Positions 1 through 11,181 of a DNA stretch of 64,000 nucleotides are shown here, piece after piece. The number at the start of each line of letters is the position of its first letter. Within the stretch, counting starts at the first letter, position 1. Under the pieces are notes generated by a model. It searched no databases, was not told the DNA's origin, and worked only from the letters and a program-made list of their open reading frames with translations. The stretch spans positions 115,536,589 through 115,600,588 of the forward strand of contig CM077162.1 in NCBI GenBank assembly GCA_039583875.1. Direction: 5' to 3'. The translations under genes and the position numbers were made by a program. Source of the stretch: Platanthera guangdongensis (taxonomy: Eukaryota > Streptophyta > Magnoliopsida > Asparagales > Orchidaceae).

Positions 1-572
1 TTTAAATAAAATTACCTTGAGCAAACAACTCCGTGTAGCGTTGCTGCATCAAATCCAATTACTCCCATGTGTACTCCTCCTTCCCATGATTAGACTATAG
101 CACCTTCACCAAGGGTACACTTTTGCGGTGCAAAGTTCTTGTCTCGCTGCCAACAATCCGCACCGGCTCAAGTCATACAGACCTATCTGACGCCACTGCA
201 CCATCAGTAGTGGGAATATATTGGTCGGGCCGCAACAGTGCTTTTCGAAGCAACGACACATGGAACACGTCGTGGAGACTCTCTAGTTCTGGTGTTAACT
301 CCAACCGATAGGCCAACAGGCCAACCCTTTCAAGTATAGTATAAGGCCCAACATACCTTGGGCTGAGCTTTTTCACACCACGCACACGTGACACTCCATG
401 CATCGGTCGGATTTTCAGGAACACCTTATCGCCCACTTGTAACTCCACCATCCGGTGCTTTTTTTTGTAATATTTTGCCTATCGACTTTGAGCCTCCAAC
501 ATGTGATCCTGTATCAATCTGATCGCCGCATCGGTATCATCTATATATTCATTTCCCAATGCCTTCGGATCT
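1..572 (-). pseudogene. Integrase C-terminal region plus chromodomain remnant (G1)
   Basis: Codons from about 572 down to 450 resemble the end of a Ty3/gypsy integrase core and its linker. Positions 451-173 are an open stretch with the typical GDKVFLK, LSPRYVGPY and LHDVFHVSLLRK motifs of the integrase C-terminal domain. Below 173, across stop codons, residues like VPLVKVL, SNHG and YTWE are typical of the chromodomain that chromoviruses carry to target integration to heterochromatin. RNase H and the catalytic integrase core are missing: the sequence upstream jumps to RT near 570. Stops and the missing core make this a dead copy. Confidence 0.85.
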
Positions 573-1160
573 TCATCCTGCACCCAAGAAAGAAACATCC
601 TTAAGCCAGAATTCACACTTGCTATACTTGGCGTACAAGGCGTGCTCCTTCAATTTCTTCAAAACCAGGGTCAGGTGCTCGACATGCTCCTCCTCCGTCT
701 TTGAGTAGACCAAGATGTCGTCGATGAAAATAATGATGAAGATGTCCAAATACTGTTCAAACACCTTGTTCATCAGGCTCATGAAGGCCAAAGGGGCATT
801 TGTGAGCCCAAACGGCATTACTGTGAACTCATACAAACCATATCTTGAACTGATGGCTATTTTCCGAATGTCCCCTTCTTGTATCCTCAACTGATAGTAA
901 CCAGAGCGCAAATCCAATTTAGAAAACCAATGTGCTCCCACTAATTGATCGAACAACTCGTCGATTCGAGGTAGCGGATAAGTGTTCCGCACCGTCAATC
1001 GATTGAGTTCCCGATAATCTATGCACAATCGCAAGGTTCCATCCTTCTTCTTCACGAATAGCATAGGAGCTCCCCAGGGTGATGATCTGGGGCGAACAAA
1101 CCATGACTCCACCAGTTCTTGCAATTGAACTCTAAACTCCGCAAATTCTTTCGGGGCCAT
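573..1160 (-). pseudogene. Reverse transcriptase domain, truncated (G1)
   Basis: A 195-codon open stretch encodes the N-terminal and palm parts of a Ty3/gypsy reverse transcriptase. Visible motifs in order are [29 protein letters not shown], the [11 protein letters not shown] block, [10 protein letters not shown] and the catalytic FIDD box followed by LVYS. The palm aspartates are kept. The product ends just after [12 protein letters not shown], where the usual H is replaced and the frame runs into integrase C-terminal sequence. The thumb, connection, RNase H and integrase core are therefore deleted. Ty3/gypsy RT normally continues for roughly another 50 or more residues before RNase H, so this cannot be a complete enzyme. 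Confidence 0.92.
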
Positions 1161-1754
1161 TCTTTACGGAGCCTTGGATACATGCTTGGCACCTAGTACT
1201 AGATTGATCTGGAAGTCAACCTCTCTATGCGGGGGCAATCCTGGCAGCTTCTCAGGAAATACCTCGGGAAAATCCCGCACTACCTTTATATCCTTCACTT
1301 CTAATGCTTCATCCTTCAACTCGAACCAGACCATGAAGACCTCGTCCCCCTTCATATGGGCTTTTACAGCCTGAACAGAAGACAAAATCATTCGCGGCGA
1401 GAAGCCAATACCTTAGAAGATGACGTCGGAATCTCCATGTCTCAAATAGATCCGCTTCTCTACACAGTCGATCCTCGCGAAGTGCCAGTCCAGCCACGTC
1501 ATGCCCAAAATGATGTCGAACTCCGGCATTCTCAGAACCGTGGCCGGCATATCAAAGGCCTTCCCATCAATAAATAACTCCAACTCGCACTTGGCGGTTG
1601 CGATCATCTTCGAGCCATCCGGAAGGCGCATACGTCGGGCTATGCCAGTGAAGTACTGTACACCCTCCATGTCTTTTATGAAATCCTCGGACACAAAGGA
1701 GTGTGAGGCACTGGTATCGAACAGCGCATTGGCCGTCTTCCCGCCAATAATCAC
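1161..1754 (-). pseudogene. Aspartic protease and protease-RT linker (G1)
   Basis: Positions 1754-1413 encode a retropepsin-like protease: a short beta strand, the active-site segment ALFDTSASHSFV, and downstream MPEFDIILGMTWL, the classical DVILGMDWL block of Ty3/gypsy proteases. The active-site triplet reads D-T-S where family members have D-[ST]-G, a Gly to Ser change that would probably impair dimer geometry (inference). A frameshift near 1400 leads into 1391-1164, the linker with VVRDFPEVFPEKLPGLPP, normal for the protease-RT spacer. It would mature Gag-Pol if functional. Confidence 0.88.
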
Positions 1755-1943
1755 GGTGCCTAAGTACCAACAACCAAACTTATTGCTAGGTGTCTAGTAA
1801 GTCTTAATCAATTCAAGTTAGACCATGAAATATGTTAATTAATTAAATCATACCTGCAATCACATCTTGTGGGTTCCGTTCCTGCGCCATGTCAAGCGCG
1901 TACACCTGATCCCTAGTAGGGTCGGGGTTACCTCTTGGCGGTC

Positions 1944-2945
1944 CTAGTCCTCGACCATGCATATATCCCCGTCCTCGTGGAGCTGTTGGAGGGAGAGCAG
2001 GGTGGAGAGCAGGAGGGACGTTCCCATATTACTGCGGGCAGAAACGTCGGATGTGACCCGGCTGGTTGCATTCGAAGCACACCAGCCCACGACGCCCTTC
2101 AGGTTGTTGAAATTGCTGAGGCTGTGGGGTGGAGGCAACGCAGGCGGCTGCGGAACCGGATGCTCCACCCTATAGTTTTGGTGGACACGCCCTCCACCTC
2201 TTTTATAACCTCTTCCTCCTCTGAAGTCTCGCCTCCTTCTATTCCATGGGCCGGCTTCCATCACGTCCTCCGCAGGCCTCTTACTGCATCCCAACTGGTC
2301 CGCCTCCAATCTTTTCGCCATATCAATGATCTCCGCCAAGCTTCCATCCGCTATAAACAAAAGGGACTGCCTTAGGGGATCTCGCAGCCCTTTGTAGAAG
2401 CGCTTGGCATAACCTCTGTCATCCAACTAGTAAGAATCCGCAAACCTTGCGAGATGCTGGAATTCCAGCTAGTATTCCGTAACCGACTTTGATCCCTGCT
2501 TTAGTAGAAGGAACCTCTGCTCAAGCTCATCTCTGGCCGATGTAGGGATAAAGTGCTCCAAGAAATCACCCAAGAATTCACTCCAACTTATCTCTATATA
2601 GATCCGGCCTTGGAAGGTAGAGCCCATGAGGGACTTCCACCACCTCTTAGCATGTAAGTCCAAGACGGACAACGCCAATGTCACTGCCATATTGGCCAGG
2701 CAACGGATACCAGCCAACAACTCTTGTACCGTGTCTAGCCATTCCTCTGTACATACGGCTGACTCTGTCCCAAGGTAGGCGGGAGCGGAGAGAGCCCGAA
2801 AGGTGCTCAGCCAGTTGGAGCTCGGGTCGTGTTGTTGCACCGGGGGCTGCTGCGCCCTAAAAGCATCAAGAATGGCGGTGAGCGTCTGCCCCAACTCAGA
2901 CTGTTGGAACTGAGTGGGTATGGGAGGGGTAGGAGTACCCCCCAT
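1944..2945 (-). pseudogene. Gag polyprotein with CCHC zinc knuckle, frameshifted (G1)
   Basis: Positions 2945-2469 encode the first 158 residues, starting MGGTPTPPIP and including the gag core pattern with W-W, a SWSEFLGDFLEHF-like block and RDELEQRFLLLKQG, as in the retrotransposon gag family. After a break near 2450 the continuation at 2426-1944 covers the FYKGLRDPLRQ helix and an Arg/Gly-rich basic stretch. A CCHC zinc knuckle (C-x2-C-x4-H-x4-C) is readable at 2079-2038 but in a different frame from the preceding gag, so at least one more frameshift lies between. Gag would form the particle and bind RNA; this copy is broken. Confidence 0.85.
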
Positions 2946-3148
2946 CGGCTCAACATGCAGTGGAACCTACACGTACACGACAAAATTGAGGTTAGGTTGG
3001 CTAAATTTGAGGTCAAAGTTGGACAAACTTAATGTGAATTACATATGGGCACACCACTGCTTCCGCTAAGTCAGTTTGTCCCCAAACTGACTAACCAAAC
3101 GGGGTGGCACCATTGTTGAATGACTTCTTAGTTGAGGATCGTGGCAAA
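2946..3148 (-). other. G1 untranslated leader
   Basis: About 200 bases between the primer site and the gag start. No long ORF and no recognised motif. It does not contain the three-hairpin array seen in the leaders of G4 and G5. Confidence 0.6.
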
Positions 3149-3157
3149 CTGATACCA
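3149..3157 (-). other. Primer binding site, tRNA-Met type (G1)
   Basis: On the minus strand the motif TGGTATCAG starts two bases after the LTR end at 3160. This matches the usual plant initiator tRNA-Met primer site. The following bases differ from the full TGGTATCAGAGC form, in keeping with an old copy. Confidence 0.85.
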
Positions 3158-3159
3158 TT

Positions 3160-5883
3160 TGTAAGACCCCACCCATCCCGAATCCCAAAACACGGCACGA
3201 AGGGGGAGTCTTATGCCCAGAACAGCTGCCTTGCGGTAGCATTAGCACACGGGCTAACCTGTACCACAAGACGCCCATTCCGCCGGCTACAACAATATCA
3301 ATATATCATGCCAACCCAACCAAATAAAATAAGCAAGAGAAGTCAAATCAACACTAAGTATATAATGTCCAAACACATCAATAAATAGAAGCTAAAACAT
3401 GCTTCTACAATATATCAGAGTACAGCTAAACATTGCCCAAACGGGCTACATCAGAGTATCAAATACTAACATCAGTAACTGATGGTATCGACGGCACCAT
3501 CACTTCAGGCCCTATTGTCCTTACTTGGCTGTCCTGCTGCGTAGTCTATCGCTGCTCTACCTGCGGCGTGACCTCCTAAAAGGGAAGACGTAGCAAACGT
3601 TAGTCGAAATGACTAAGTGGTTTCACATCCGCTCCCCCGGTGACTCCTTGGCACCGGGCGGAGCAAAGGAACAAGGGTTATATATATGTATGCAAGTAAC
3701 GGAAGTACAAGCAGGTGGCAGTAGTGTAAGAGTAACAATAATATGATCTAGAAAATATTTAAGAGCTACACTAAACTAACAAGTATAAGTAACAGCAGGA
3801 AAGTAACTTAACTTATAAGAATGCCCAAACAAACTTATAAGTTAACGATAGGGTTACATAAAGGTAACTCATTGTATAAGAGTTCCCATACAAACTTATA
3901 CAATGAGGATCTTGTTGTGCAATGTTATGAAATGCTATGAATGTTATGAAATGACTCACCCAGGCACACACATGCAATTGTTATGTCGACACAGACTATA
4001 GTTCCCACTTTTCGAGCAGGTAGCTAACCTCTCAGGCATCAGCCTTCGTGGCCAGGCGGTAACAGTAGAACGGGCACTTCTACTACTAGGCGGGTATCCA
4101 CACTACTTCACCTAGGCCTCCGTACGCCTCAACGCTAAGAACACAACAGCGGAGCCCATTCGTACTATGGCGCAGCGGGAGCCTTAGGTAAATGTGCACC
4201 GAGGACCAAGCCCCGAACTGACCTTGTGTGACCCGGAAGGAGCCTCAGAGTGAGCACGAGGACCAAGCCCAACCGTTCACCTGGAACGGAAGGAGCCTCG
4301 GGACATGAACACTGAGGACCAATCCCAACCGCCCAAAGTCTAACTGTCGACTCCCGTCGGTGTGACGACTAGCGAGCCCGTAGACCTGCCACACTATCCT
4401 TAACCCAGGATTACGACACCGCGTGTCGACTCACACCACATGCAAATACCACATCAACATAACATGGAAGGGGTCTCGGAAGTAAGCATGATGACACAGC
4501 CCAACAATCCATCCATACCTTATCTCAACACAACCAAAACAAGTGACGGTCAACACCGCACTTACATCCCTTCACAATACTACCCGTAGGGAGACGATGC
4601 TCTAAGTATTGGACTACTAGACTCATTTCATTAATCAAACATACTCATGGCCATAATCTATTCATCTATATGACTTTCCAAAGGATGACAACGTAATATA
4701 AGCATGATGCGCATATAAAGATCTATCGCACTTTCCATTTGATAATGTCATAATATAAACATGAAGTGCACAATTATCAATCTTTCAATTCCTACCAATT
4801 CAATTCGTTTAAATAAGATTGCTTCACAATTTCATAATATGAATTCTGATTAATAAGCTACATCAATCATGCAATAAATGATTAATCATAAGGGTTCATC
4901 CAAGCCAAGTATCTTGCAATATTAATTCCACGGAATCTAAATCCATCTTCCATTAAAGCCCAGAATTTAGGTGCAGGTTGAATCTGGACAACAAATTCGA
5001 CCAGAGATTCCCGAAGCTACAGTAATCCGGTGAAGACATGTAACCCCACGATGGAAAGGTCTTTTCGTGGTCTACAACTCTCGTATTCAGACCTCAACCC
5101 AGATTTTATATTATCCTATTTGAAATCGTACTTGGTGTCCGCTGCATACAGAACACAGTTTCTGCATGCTGGATTTATTGAACAACATTTTCGTTTAGAC
5201 TTTTTCGTGGGTACAGGCTTCGCTAGAAGTCGTGCAACCATTCGTTCGAAAGGTATTTTCAACGGCTTCAACTTTCGTGTTTAGCCAAAAGCCAAGATCT
5301 GGACATATCATACTTTAAAATGGCCACGAAGTTCGCTGCGCGCAGAATACAGATTCTGCACGCATCTTAAGGTGGAATGAATGGCATCGGTTCACCTTCC
5401 TCCTCAATGCGATCTTCCCAAATCATTCCAAAATTTCCTCCACCCTTATTCAACCTCAAGAGGCCTTTGCTTTTCACGAAACCATCCCCATCTCCACATA
5501 AAAGATCGAAGAGGTTGAAGACACCACTAACCAAGAGCACAAGCCCCGGATTGGCCGCACCCTAAAGAAAGCATCTTCTCACATGTCAAGACTCTTTTGA
5601 GTCGATGTCTCACCTAAATATCTAGATCTAGCACCAAGGGAGAGGGTAGGAAACTCACATCGGTTCCAGCGGTACCACCATTTTCGGCCATGGATCTCGT
5701 AATTCTCCTTGGTGGCATCTTCTCCTTCACGGTGATGGCGGATTTTCTCCTGTAGAACTTGCTCCAGTAGTTTTCTCTCTCACCAGGAGTTCTCACAGGA
5801 AATATGGAATGAAATTAGCATGAAAACGGCTTGGGTTTTCTCTCACCCTTATATATAAAAAGTGACACGGGTAGGGACACGCC
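3160..5883 (-). repeat. 5' LTR of G1, cut by copia insertion
   Basis: The minus-strand LTR ends ...CTTACA at 3160, directly before the primer site. It can be followed by similarity to the solo LTR at 44277-46990, including shared blocks near 3170-3300, 3960-4450 and 5600-5880. Similarity stops at 5883, where a copia LTR starts with TGTTGGAACA. The missing 5' part of this LTR (about 0.86 kb by comparison with the solo copy) is not found elsewhere in the window. No protein-coding content. Confidence 0.85.
5848..5857 (-). promoter_or_regulatory. Putative TATA box of the G1 LTR promoter
   Basis: Minus strand TATATATAAG lies in U3. The solo LTR of the same family keeps a similar T/A run (46953-46966) at the matching place next to the shared GACACGGGTAGGGACACG block, so the position is conserved between copies. 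Confidence 0.55.
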
Positions 5884-7488
5884 TGTTGGAACACCCTATT
5901 ACTGATTTGGGCAAGGATCACTATGCCTCTTAGGAACCCCATTTTGAACTCATTGTATAGATCTAAAGGTCAATTATAATTGAGTCTAAGGGTTAGTATT
6001 TAGGTTTGGAAGCTGCCCTCAAGACTAGGTTTTTCTGTTTTGGAGACTAAGTCATTTCGTCGAGCTCAGTACGACGAATCGTCGAACTCCATTCGACGAT
6101 CGTTGAGCTCACTTCGACGGATCGTAAAACTCCATTCGACGATCTCTGAGCTCAACTTCAATGAGTCGTCGAACTCCATTCGACGATCTTCGAGCTCAGA
6201 TCGACATTCTTGACTCCAGTTTGATTCTCTATCTCTGAGCTCAGTTCGACGATAGTTGAGCTCAGATCGACGATCTATGTTTCTGTCCAAGATCAGTATC
6301 TGAGCTCAGTTCAACGATAGTGGAGCTCAGTTCGACATTTTTCTGAAGAGTTAGATGTTTTTCAAGATTCAAATTTGGACAGCTGTGGAATTATTGTCAG
6401 CATTTAATTCAGAGATCTTGTAGCCGTTTTTAATTAATCTGGAGCAAGTTTCAAGGAATTTTCAAAGTAATGTTTTATTGGACTTTCCTCCAGAAGACAA
6501 ATTGCAATTAAGGAAGTCATTTATTGACAGGCTAATGGCTATCTTGGACAGTAGATCATATTCTTTTCAGATCAAGAGAATAAAAGATCAGTTTTTCATT
6601 CTTCTCAGTGTCAAACAAAAAAAGACACATATTCTGCAGTAACAATTCTCTGCAAACAACAAGATTTACATCTCTTACAACAACAATTACACATGAGAAA
6701 GAAAGAGAGTTGCAGACATTCTCAGTCTCAAGAATTCAGACAAGAACACATCACCAAAGGAGATCAACTAGCTGAAATTTTCAGATCTCTCTTGATTCAA
6801 GTGTTCAAAGGCCATCATCATTCAAAACTCCAGACACCTCACATTTCAGCTGTTGCTGAAATCATCTTTTGCTGGAGATCAAATTATCTGAAGGCCTATC
6901 ACCCTACTGCAATGCTTCACTTCCTGAACAACTATATATCTAAGGGGGAGCTTTGACAACATCCACTATCTTCTCTCTGATTGTTGAGAGAGAAGATCAT
7001 CTCATCCCTCTCTCTCTCTCTCTCTCTCTGCTGTAAAGGGTTTTTCAAACTCCCTGCAAAAGTTTGTGATTGGTTTCTGAGACCTTATCAAAACTCAGTG
7101 GTGGCAAGACACCTGATCAAAAAATCTGGTTTGGTTTTTGAGCACCTTATCAAAAGCTCATTGGTGCCCAGGACACCTGATCAACTCATCCTGCAGTGAT
7201 TCCTACCTAGGTTGGTAGAAGAGTGGATGTACCCAGGTTGATTGGGGAACCATTATAGCTCCTTGTGTCATCTGGTTGCTTGTCTTTCTTTTGTTTCTGG
7301 CTGTGGATTGTGATTGCTTTGTGATTACATTGCTCTGTGATTAGATAGTTGCTGTGTTTAGATTTACTTTATATTATTTGCTTCCCTGTTCACTTAGGAA
7401 TACAACAACTTTTGTAAAAAGTTTTTAGGAAGCACTATACTCTATTCACCCACCCTCTAGAGCATATCAGATCAAACTTGCACTTTCA
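5884..7488 (+). repeat. 5' LTR of C1
   Basis: Starts TGTTGGAACA and ends CACTTTCA two bases before the primer site, length 1605. The start matches the C2 LTR start on the minus strand at 38758 (TGTTGGATCC, then a shared GATTTGGGC block). Positions 6060-6340 hold repeated TCGTCGA(A/G)CTC modules in both orientations. A (TC)n microsatellite lies at about 7009-7029. Near the 3' end is the copia-typical CTATTCACCC block. Confidence 0.88.
6058..6340. repeat. TCGTCGA(A/G)CTC palindromic module array in C1 LTR
   Basis: Roughly a dozen degenerate copies of a 9-12 base module such as TCGTCGAACTC, alternating with its reverse complement form (TTCGACGATCG), spaced about 20-30 bases. Because copies alternate in orientation, local hairpins are possible. 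Related modules occur at 9249-9420, 20100-20400, 23755-23930, 26760-26893 and 38280-38575. Confidence 0.8.
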
Positions 7489-7490
7489 AT

Positions 7491-7501
7491 TGGTATCAGA
7501 G
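7491..7501 (+). other. Primer binding site, tRNA-Met type (C1)
   Basis: TGGTATCAGAG begins two bases after the LTR end, the standard plant initiator tRNA-Met primer site. Confidence 0.95.
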
Positions 7502-7621
7502 GGAGGTTGGTTAAAAAATACCACATCTCAGTGGTTGCACAAGCTAACACCTGAACCCAAAGGTCCCTCCAGTTAGATCTGCTTGTTAAAGTTTGTTATT
7601 AGAATTATTTCCTCACAAAAC

Positions 7622-8789
7622 ATGGCTCAAAACAAAGATTATGCTAGCATCAGACCTCCAGTTTGCAATCTGTCTAAGTTTGCACTTTGGAAGGCAAGGA
7701 TTAGACTATACATGAACTCTATTGATGAGGACATTTTCAATTCTGTTTTGACAGTGTGTCCAAGACCTCCAGAGAACACAAGTATAAGTGATGTTCTACC
7801 TCCATCAGGAATAGATGCAGAGATAAAGAAATGGAAAGTTGCAGATGCAAAAGTTATGAACATTCTAGCCCAGACTATGTTTGATGAGATATTCCAAAAA
7901 TTAGCTGAATGCAACTCAGCAAAGGAAATCTGGGACAAGCTATCTGAAATAGTCTCAGGATCAGATGATGAGAGAAAAGATAGAAGATCTCACCTCATAA
8001 CCCAATATGAGAATTTCAAGAAAGGAGAAGCTGAGTCAGTAGCAGAAATGTACAATAGACTCAGCCTGATAGTCAATGAACTGAAAACTTTGGATAAAGA
8101 GATCTCATTGACTGAGCTAAATGATAAAATCCTAATGTGCTTCCCAAGCACTTGGGACTCAAGGATCTGTCCAATCAAGGATGCCAGAAGTCTCAATGAG
8201 ATCACATTAGAAGCTCTCTTAGGCAAGCTCAAGTCTTATGAGCTGCTCATGAAGAATAGAGAAGAAGAGCAGAAGGCTGCCTCACCAGCCACAAGAAAGG
8301 AAAAGTCAATAGCTTTCAAAGCCACTGAAGATCAGGCTGAAGACAAAATCCCAGACAATGATGAGCTGCTTAGTATACTGGCCAAAAGATTTTTCAAATG
8401 GCCAGAAAGGACTTCAGAAAAAGATCATACAAAGAGCATGACAAGTCAAGGTATGATAAATCAAATAACAAAGAGATTATCTATTTTGCTTGCAAGAACC
8501 AGGCCACATTGTGCCTGACTGTCCAGAAAATAAAAACAAGGACAGAAAGGACAAGAAAGAAAGAATAAAAGACAAGGACTTTAAGAAGTATAGCAATCGC
8601 AAACCCTCCTCCAGCAAGAACAAACATACAAGGAAGGGATTTATTGCTCAAACTTGGAGTGAGACAGAAGAAGAATCAGAAGCTTCATCCAGCTCAAGTG
8701 ATGATGAGGATGATGCTGAAGAAAAGGAATTCTGCATGATGGCTATCAATGCCTCACAACACAATTCAGATGTAGAAGAGTCGGAGTAA
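7622..8789 (+). pseudogene. Copia gag, frameshifted in the zinc knuckle (C1)
   Basis: I start at 7622 (MAQNKDYAS), which matches the start of the C2 copy at 25559. Codons to 8518 give a copia gag core: W-KARIRLYMNS, an ADAKVMNILAQTM helix, the AKEIWDKLSEIV block and ITQYENFKKGEAESV. The frame then shifts at about 8490-8500, inside the zinc knuckle, apparently by loss of one base. The second part, 8490-8789, holds GHIVPDC, a Lys-rich stretch and an acidic Ser/Glu/Asp tail (about residues 60-99). It ends at a stop that interrupts the Ser/Glu run. Gag would bind genomic RNA and form particles; this copy is broken. Confidence 0.88.
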
Positions 8790-9648
8790 GACTCAGAGAC
8801 TCAACTTGAAGAGGACCAGGTAATAAGTTCTTTTGATTTTAATTCTGAGGACTTTAAGTATGAGTTTAAAGCACTATGTTTAGACTTATTAAAATCTGAG
8901 AAGGAAATCATTTCTCTCAGAAATCAATTATCTGAACACAGTACCTTAAAATCAAAAAACCTCAAACTCTCTGAGGAGTTGGAGTGCTATAGGAGCAGAT
9001 AGCTTCACTGAAAAGTGAGCTATCAGAGGACAAAAAGCTTAAAGAATCCTTTAATGGGAGAAGTATCAAGATAATGGACATCACAAGCACAGTGAACTCT
9101 AGATTCAATTGTACACTGGGCTTGGGTGCTTCATCTATCCAACCTATAGTACTAACAACCCCTATTAACTTTATCTCTGATAAAGGCAAGGGAGTTGTAG
9201 AGGTAGTTAGGAAAAATTGTGACTTACCCAAAAAACAAGTGTTCAACAGAAATCGTCGAACGGTGCTAGACGATCGTCGAACGTAGATCAACGATCTCAG
9301 GCAAAATCATCGAACTCAGGTCGACGATCTCTAAACCCTGAACCCTGCCACAGTCGATCTTCGAACGGAGCTCAACGATCTGACCCAAGATCGTCGAACT
9401 CAGCTCCACGATCGTCGAGCAGAGATCAGAGCTTTGAAAACTTCTTCAAGGGTAAATCAAAATCCAAACCTAGGGGTCCTGCATCCCAAAGCTTTAACCC
9501 TTATACTGAATGGATAATACCTCCAAGGAGATATCATCCTGAAGGTTATAAGAGTCAACCAGGGATGTCATTTATTTCTGAATTTAAAGGTTATCAACCT
9601 AGGCCCAAGGTAAACTGGGTCAAAAACAAGTAAATTGCTTTATGTGCA
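8790..9648 (+). pseudogene. Gag-protease linker with coiled-coil and TCGTCGA repeats (C1)
   Basis: Several short open pieces continue the polyprotein: a Leu/Glu/Ser-rich, probably coiled-coil segment near 8890-9060, then MDITSTVNSRFN and a GLGASS block (9074-9240). From 9249 to 9420 the coding DNA itself is made of TCGTCGAAC-type repeats, giving Arg/Ser/Asn-rich peptide in the sister copy C2. After 9430 come SFNPYTEWI and RPKVNW blocks leading to the protease. Stops and shifts are frequent here. Confidence 0.7.
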
Positions 9649-10242
9649 GGTGAAGACCTATCCAACATCAAACCTGCAATGTTATCTGGATAGTGGGTGC
9701 TCAAAGCACATGACAGGAAATAAGGACAACTTCACATCCTTCAAAGCCAAGCTTGGACCCAAAGTCATATTTGGTGATTCAAATTTGGACTAACAAAAGG
9801 ATATGGTGCAGTCCAGATTGGCACAGTCACATTCAAGAAAGTAACCTATGTGGAAGGACTGAAGCACAACTTGATCAGCATCAGTCAGCTATGTGATGAA
9901 GGCTACCAAGTGACTTTCAGCAAATCCTTATGCAAGATCAAATCAGAGGACAACACAACTGTGTTGACAGGTAAAAAGAAAGGTAACATCTATTTAGTAG
10001 ACTTTCTTTCAACTGAAGTAGATATTTGCCTGTTTAATTCTATTAGTAGACCTAATGAGCTATGACATAAGAGATTAGGACATATAAACCTTAGATCCAA
10101 TGCTAGGCTATCCAACTACAACCTTGTTAAAGGACTACCTTCTGGCCCCTACAAGAAGGAAGGACTCTGCAGGGCTTGTCCATTAGGCAAGCAAACCAAA
10201 AATAGTTTCAAGTCACTTAATAAGAGTGATTCACATAGGATT
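9649..10242 (+). pseudogene. Copia protease and pre-integrase region (C1)
   Basis: The protease active site YLDSGCSKHMTG is readable with the catalytic Asp at 9689-9691. The frame breaks near 9790. Positions 9850-10065 encode the conserved EGLKHNLISISQLCDEGY block and continue past a stop to the HKRLGHIN and C-x2-C zinc segment (CRACPLGKQTK) of the pre-integrase domain at 10066-10242. The protease would mature Gag-Pol; the zinc segment belongs to integrase. Two breaks at least make it inactive. Confidence 0.88.
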
Positions 10243-11160
10243 TTGTATCTGTTACACATGGATCTTTTTGGACCCATTGCAGTACAAAGCTTAGGAGGGA
10301 AATCTTATACTTTAGTAGTTGTAGATGACTTCTCTAGATTCACATGGGTGTTCTTTTTGAGAAAGAAGTTTGATAACTTTAAGTGTTTGACAGAGTTTCT
10401 CAAATGCATACAGAGTGAGTTCAATACTCACATTGCCCTGATCAGAAGTGATCATGGGACAGAGTTTGATTCTCTTCTTATGCAAGAGTTCTGTCAGAGT
10501 GAAGGGATCAAGCACACTTTCTCACCTTCTAGAACTCCTCAACAAAAGGGGGTAGCTGAAAGAAAAAATAGAACCCTTATTTAATCTGCCACTACATTGT
10601 TGTCAGATGCTCACCTTCCTCTATCTTTTTGGGCAGAGGTAGTGAACACCTCCAACTATGTGCTGAATAGAAGTTTAATACATAAACTGAAGGGCAAGAC
10701 TCCCTATGAATTACTCAAAGGGAAGAAACCTAAAGTAGATTATTTTAGAATTTTTGGTTGTATCTGTTACATTCACAATAATGACAAGAAATACTTAGCA
10801 AAATTTCAAGCTAAAGGTGATGAAAGAGTGTTTCTGGGATACTTCATGATCAGTAAGGCTTATATGGTATATAATAAATCAACTCATAAAATTGAAGAAT
10901 CTGTTCATATATCTTTTGATGAATCTAACATGTCTTTCAAGGAGAAGAATACTTCTACCATAGAACCTTTGCAGGTACACTCTCTTGCACAAGACTTGGA
11001 TAGATTTCAAATTATTCAAAAAGAGGAAAGCAGTGAAGATGAAGAAGACACTCAACATCTTGAAGAGAAATTTCTTGAAGAGCAAGTTGTTGTACCACCA
11101 GAGGAAACAACAACACAGGTTGGTGAACAATCAACAGCTCCTGTTGATTTAGTAACATGA
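10243..11160 (+). pseudogene. Copia integrase, one in-frame stop (C1)
   Basis: The catalytic triad is complete: Asp at 10261-10263 (HMDLFGPI), Asp at 10450-10452 (RSDHGTEF) and Glu at 10558-10560 (GVAERKNRT), with exactly 35 residues between the last two, the D,D(35)E rule. A TAA at 10582-10584 splits the chain right after NRTLI, but the same frame class resumes at 10597 with SFWAEVVNTSNYVLNRS and the GKTPYELLKGKKP and FLGYF blocks of the C-terminal half. It ends with an acidic linker before RT. Integrase would insert the cDNA; the stop would truncate it. Confidence 0.92.
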
Positions 11161-11181
11161 AGAGACCATCCAATCTCCCAA

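Larger units (their letters stand above)
1..5883 (-). mobile_element. Ty3/gypsy chromovirus G1, partial, minus strand
   Basis: Reading leftwards the order is LTR, tRNA-Met type primer site, gag, protease, RT, integrase end and chromodomain. This is the Ty3/gypsy order, and the chromodomain-like end places it among chromoviruses (Tekay/Del-like by LTR style, inferred). The body is decayed: many frameshifts, an altered protease active site and a deletion that joins RT directly to the integrase C-terminus. The 3' end lies outside the window. The 5' LTR is interrupted at 5884 by a copia LTR. The LTR matches the solo LTR at 44277-47850 on the same strand. Confidence 0.9.
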
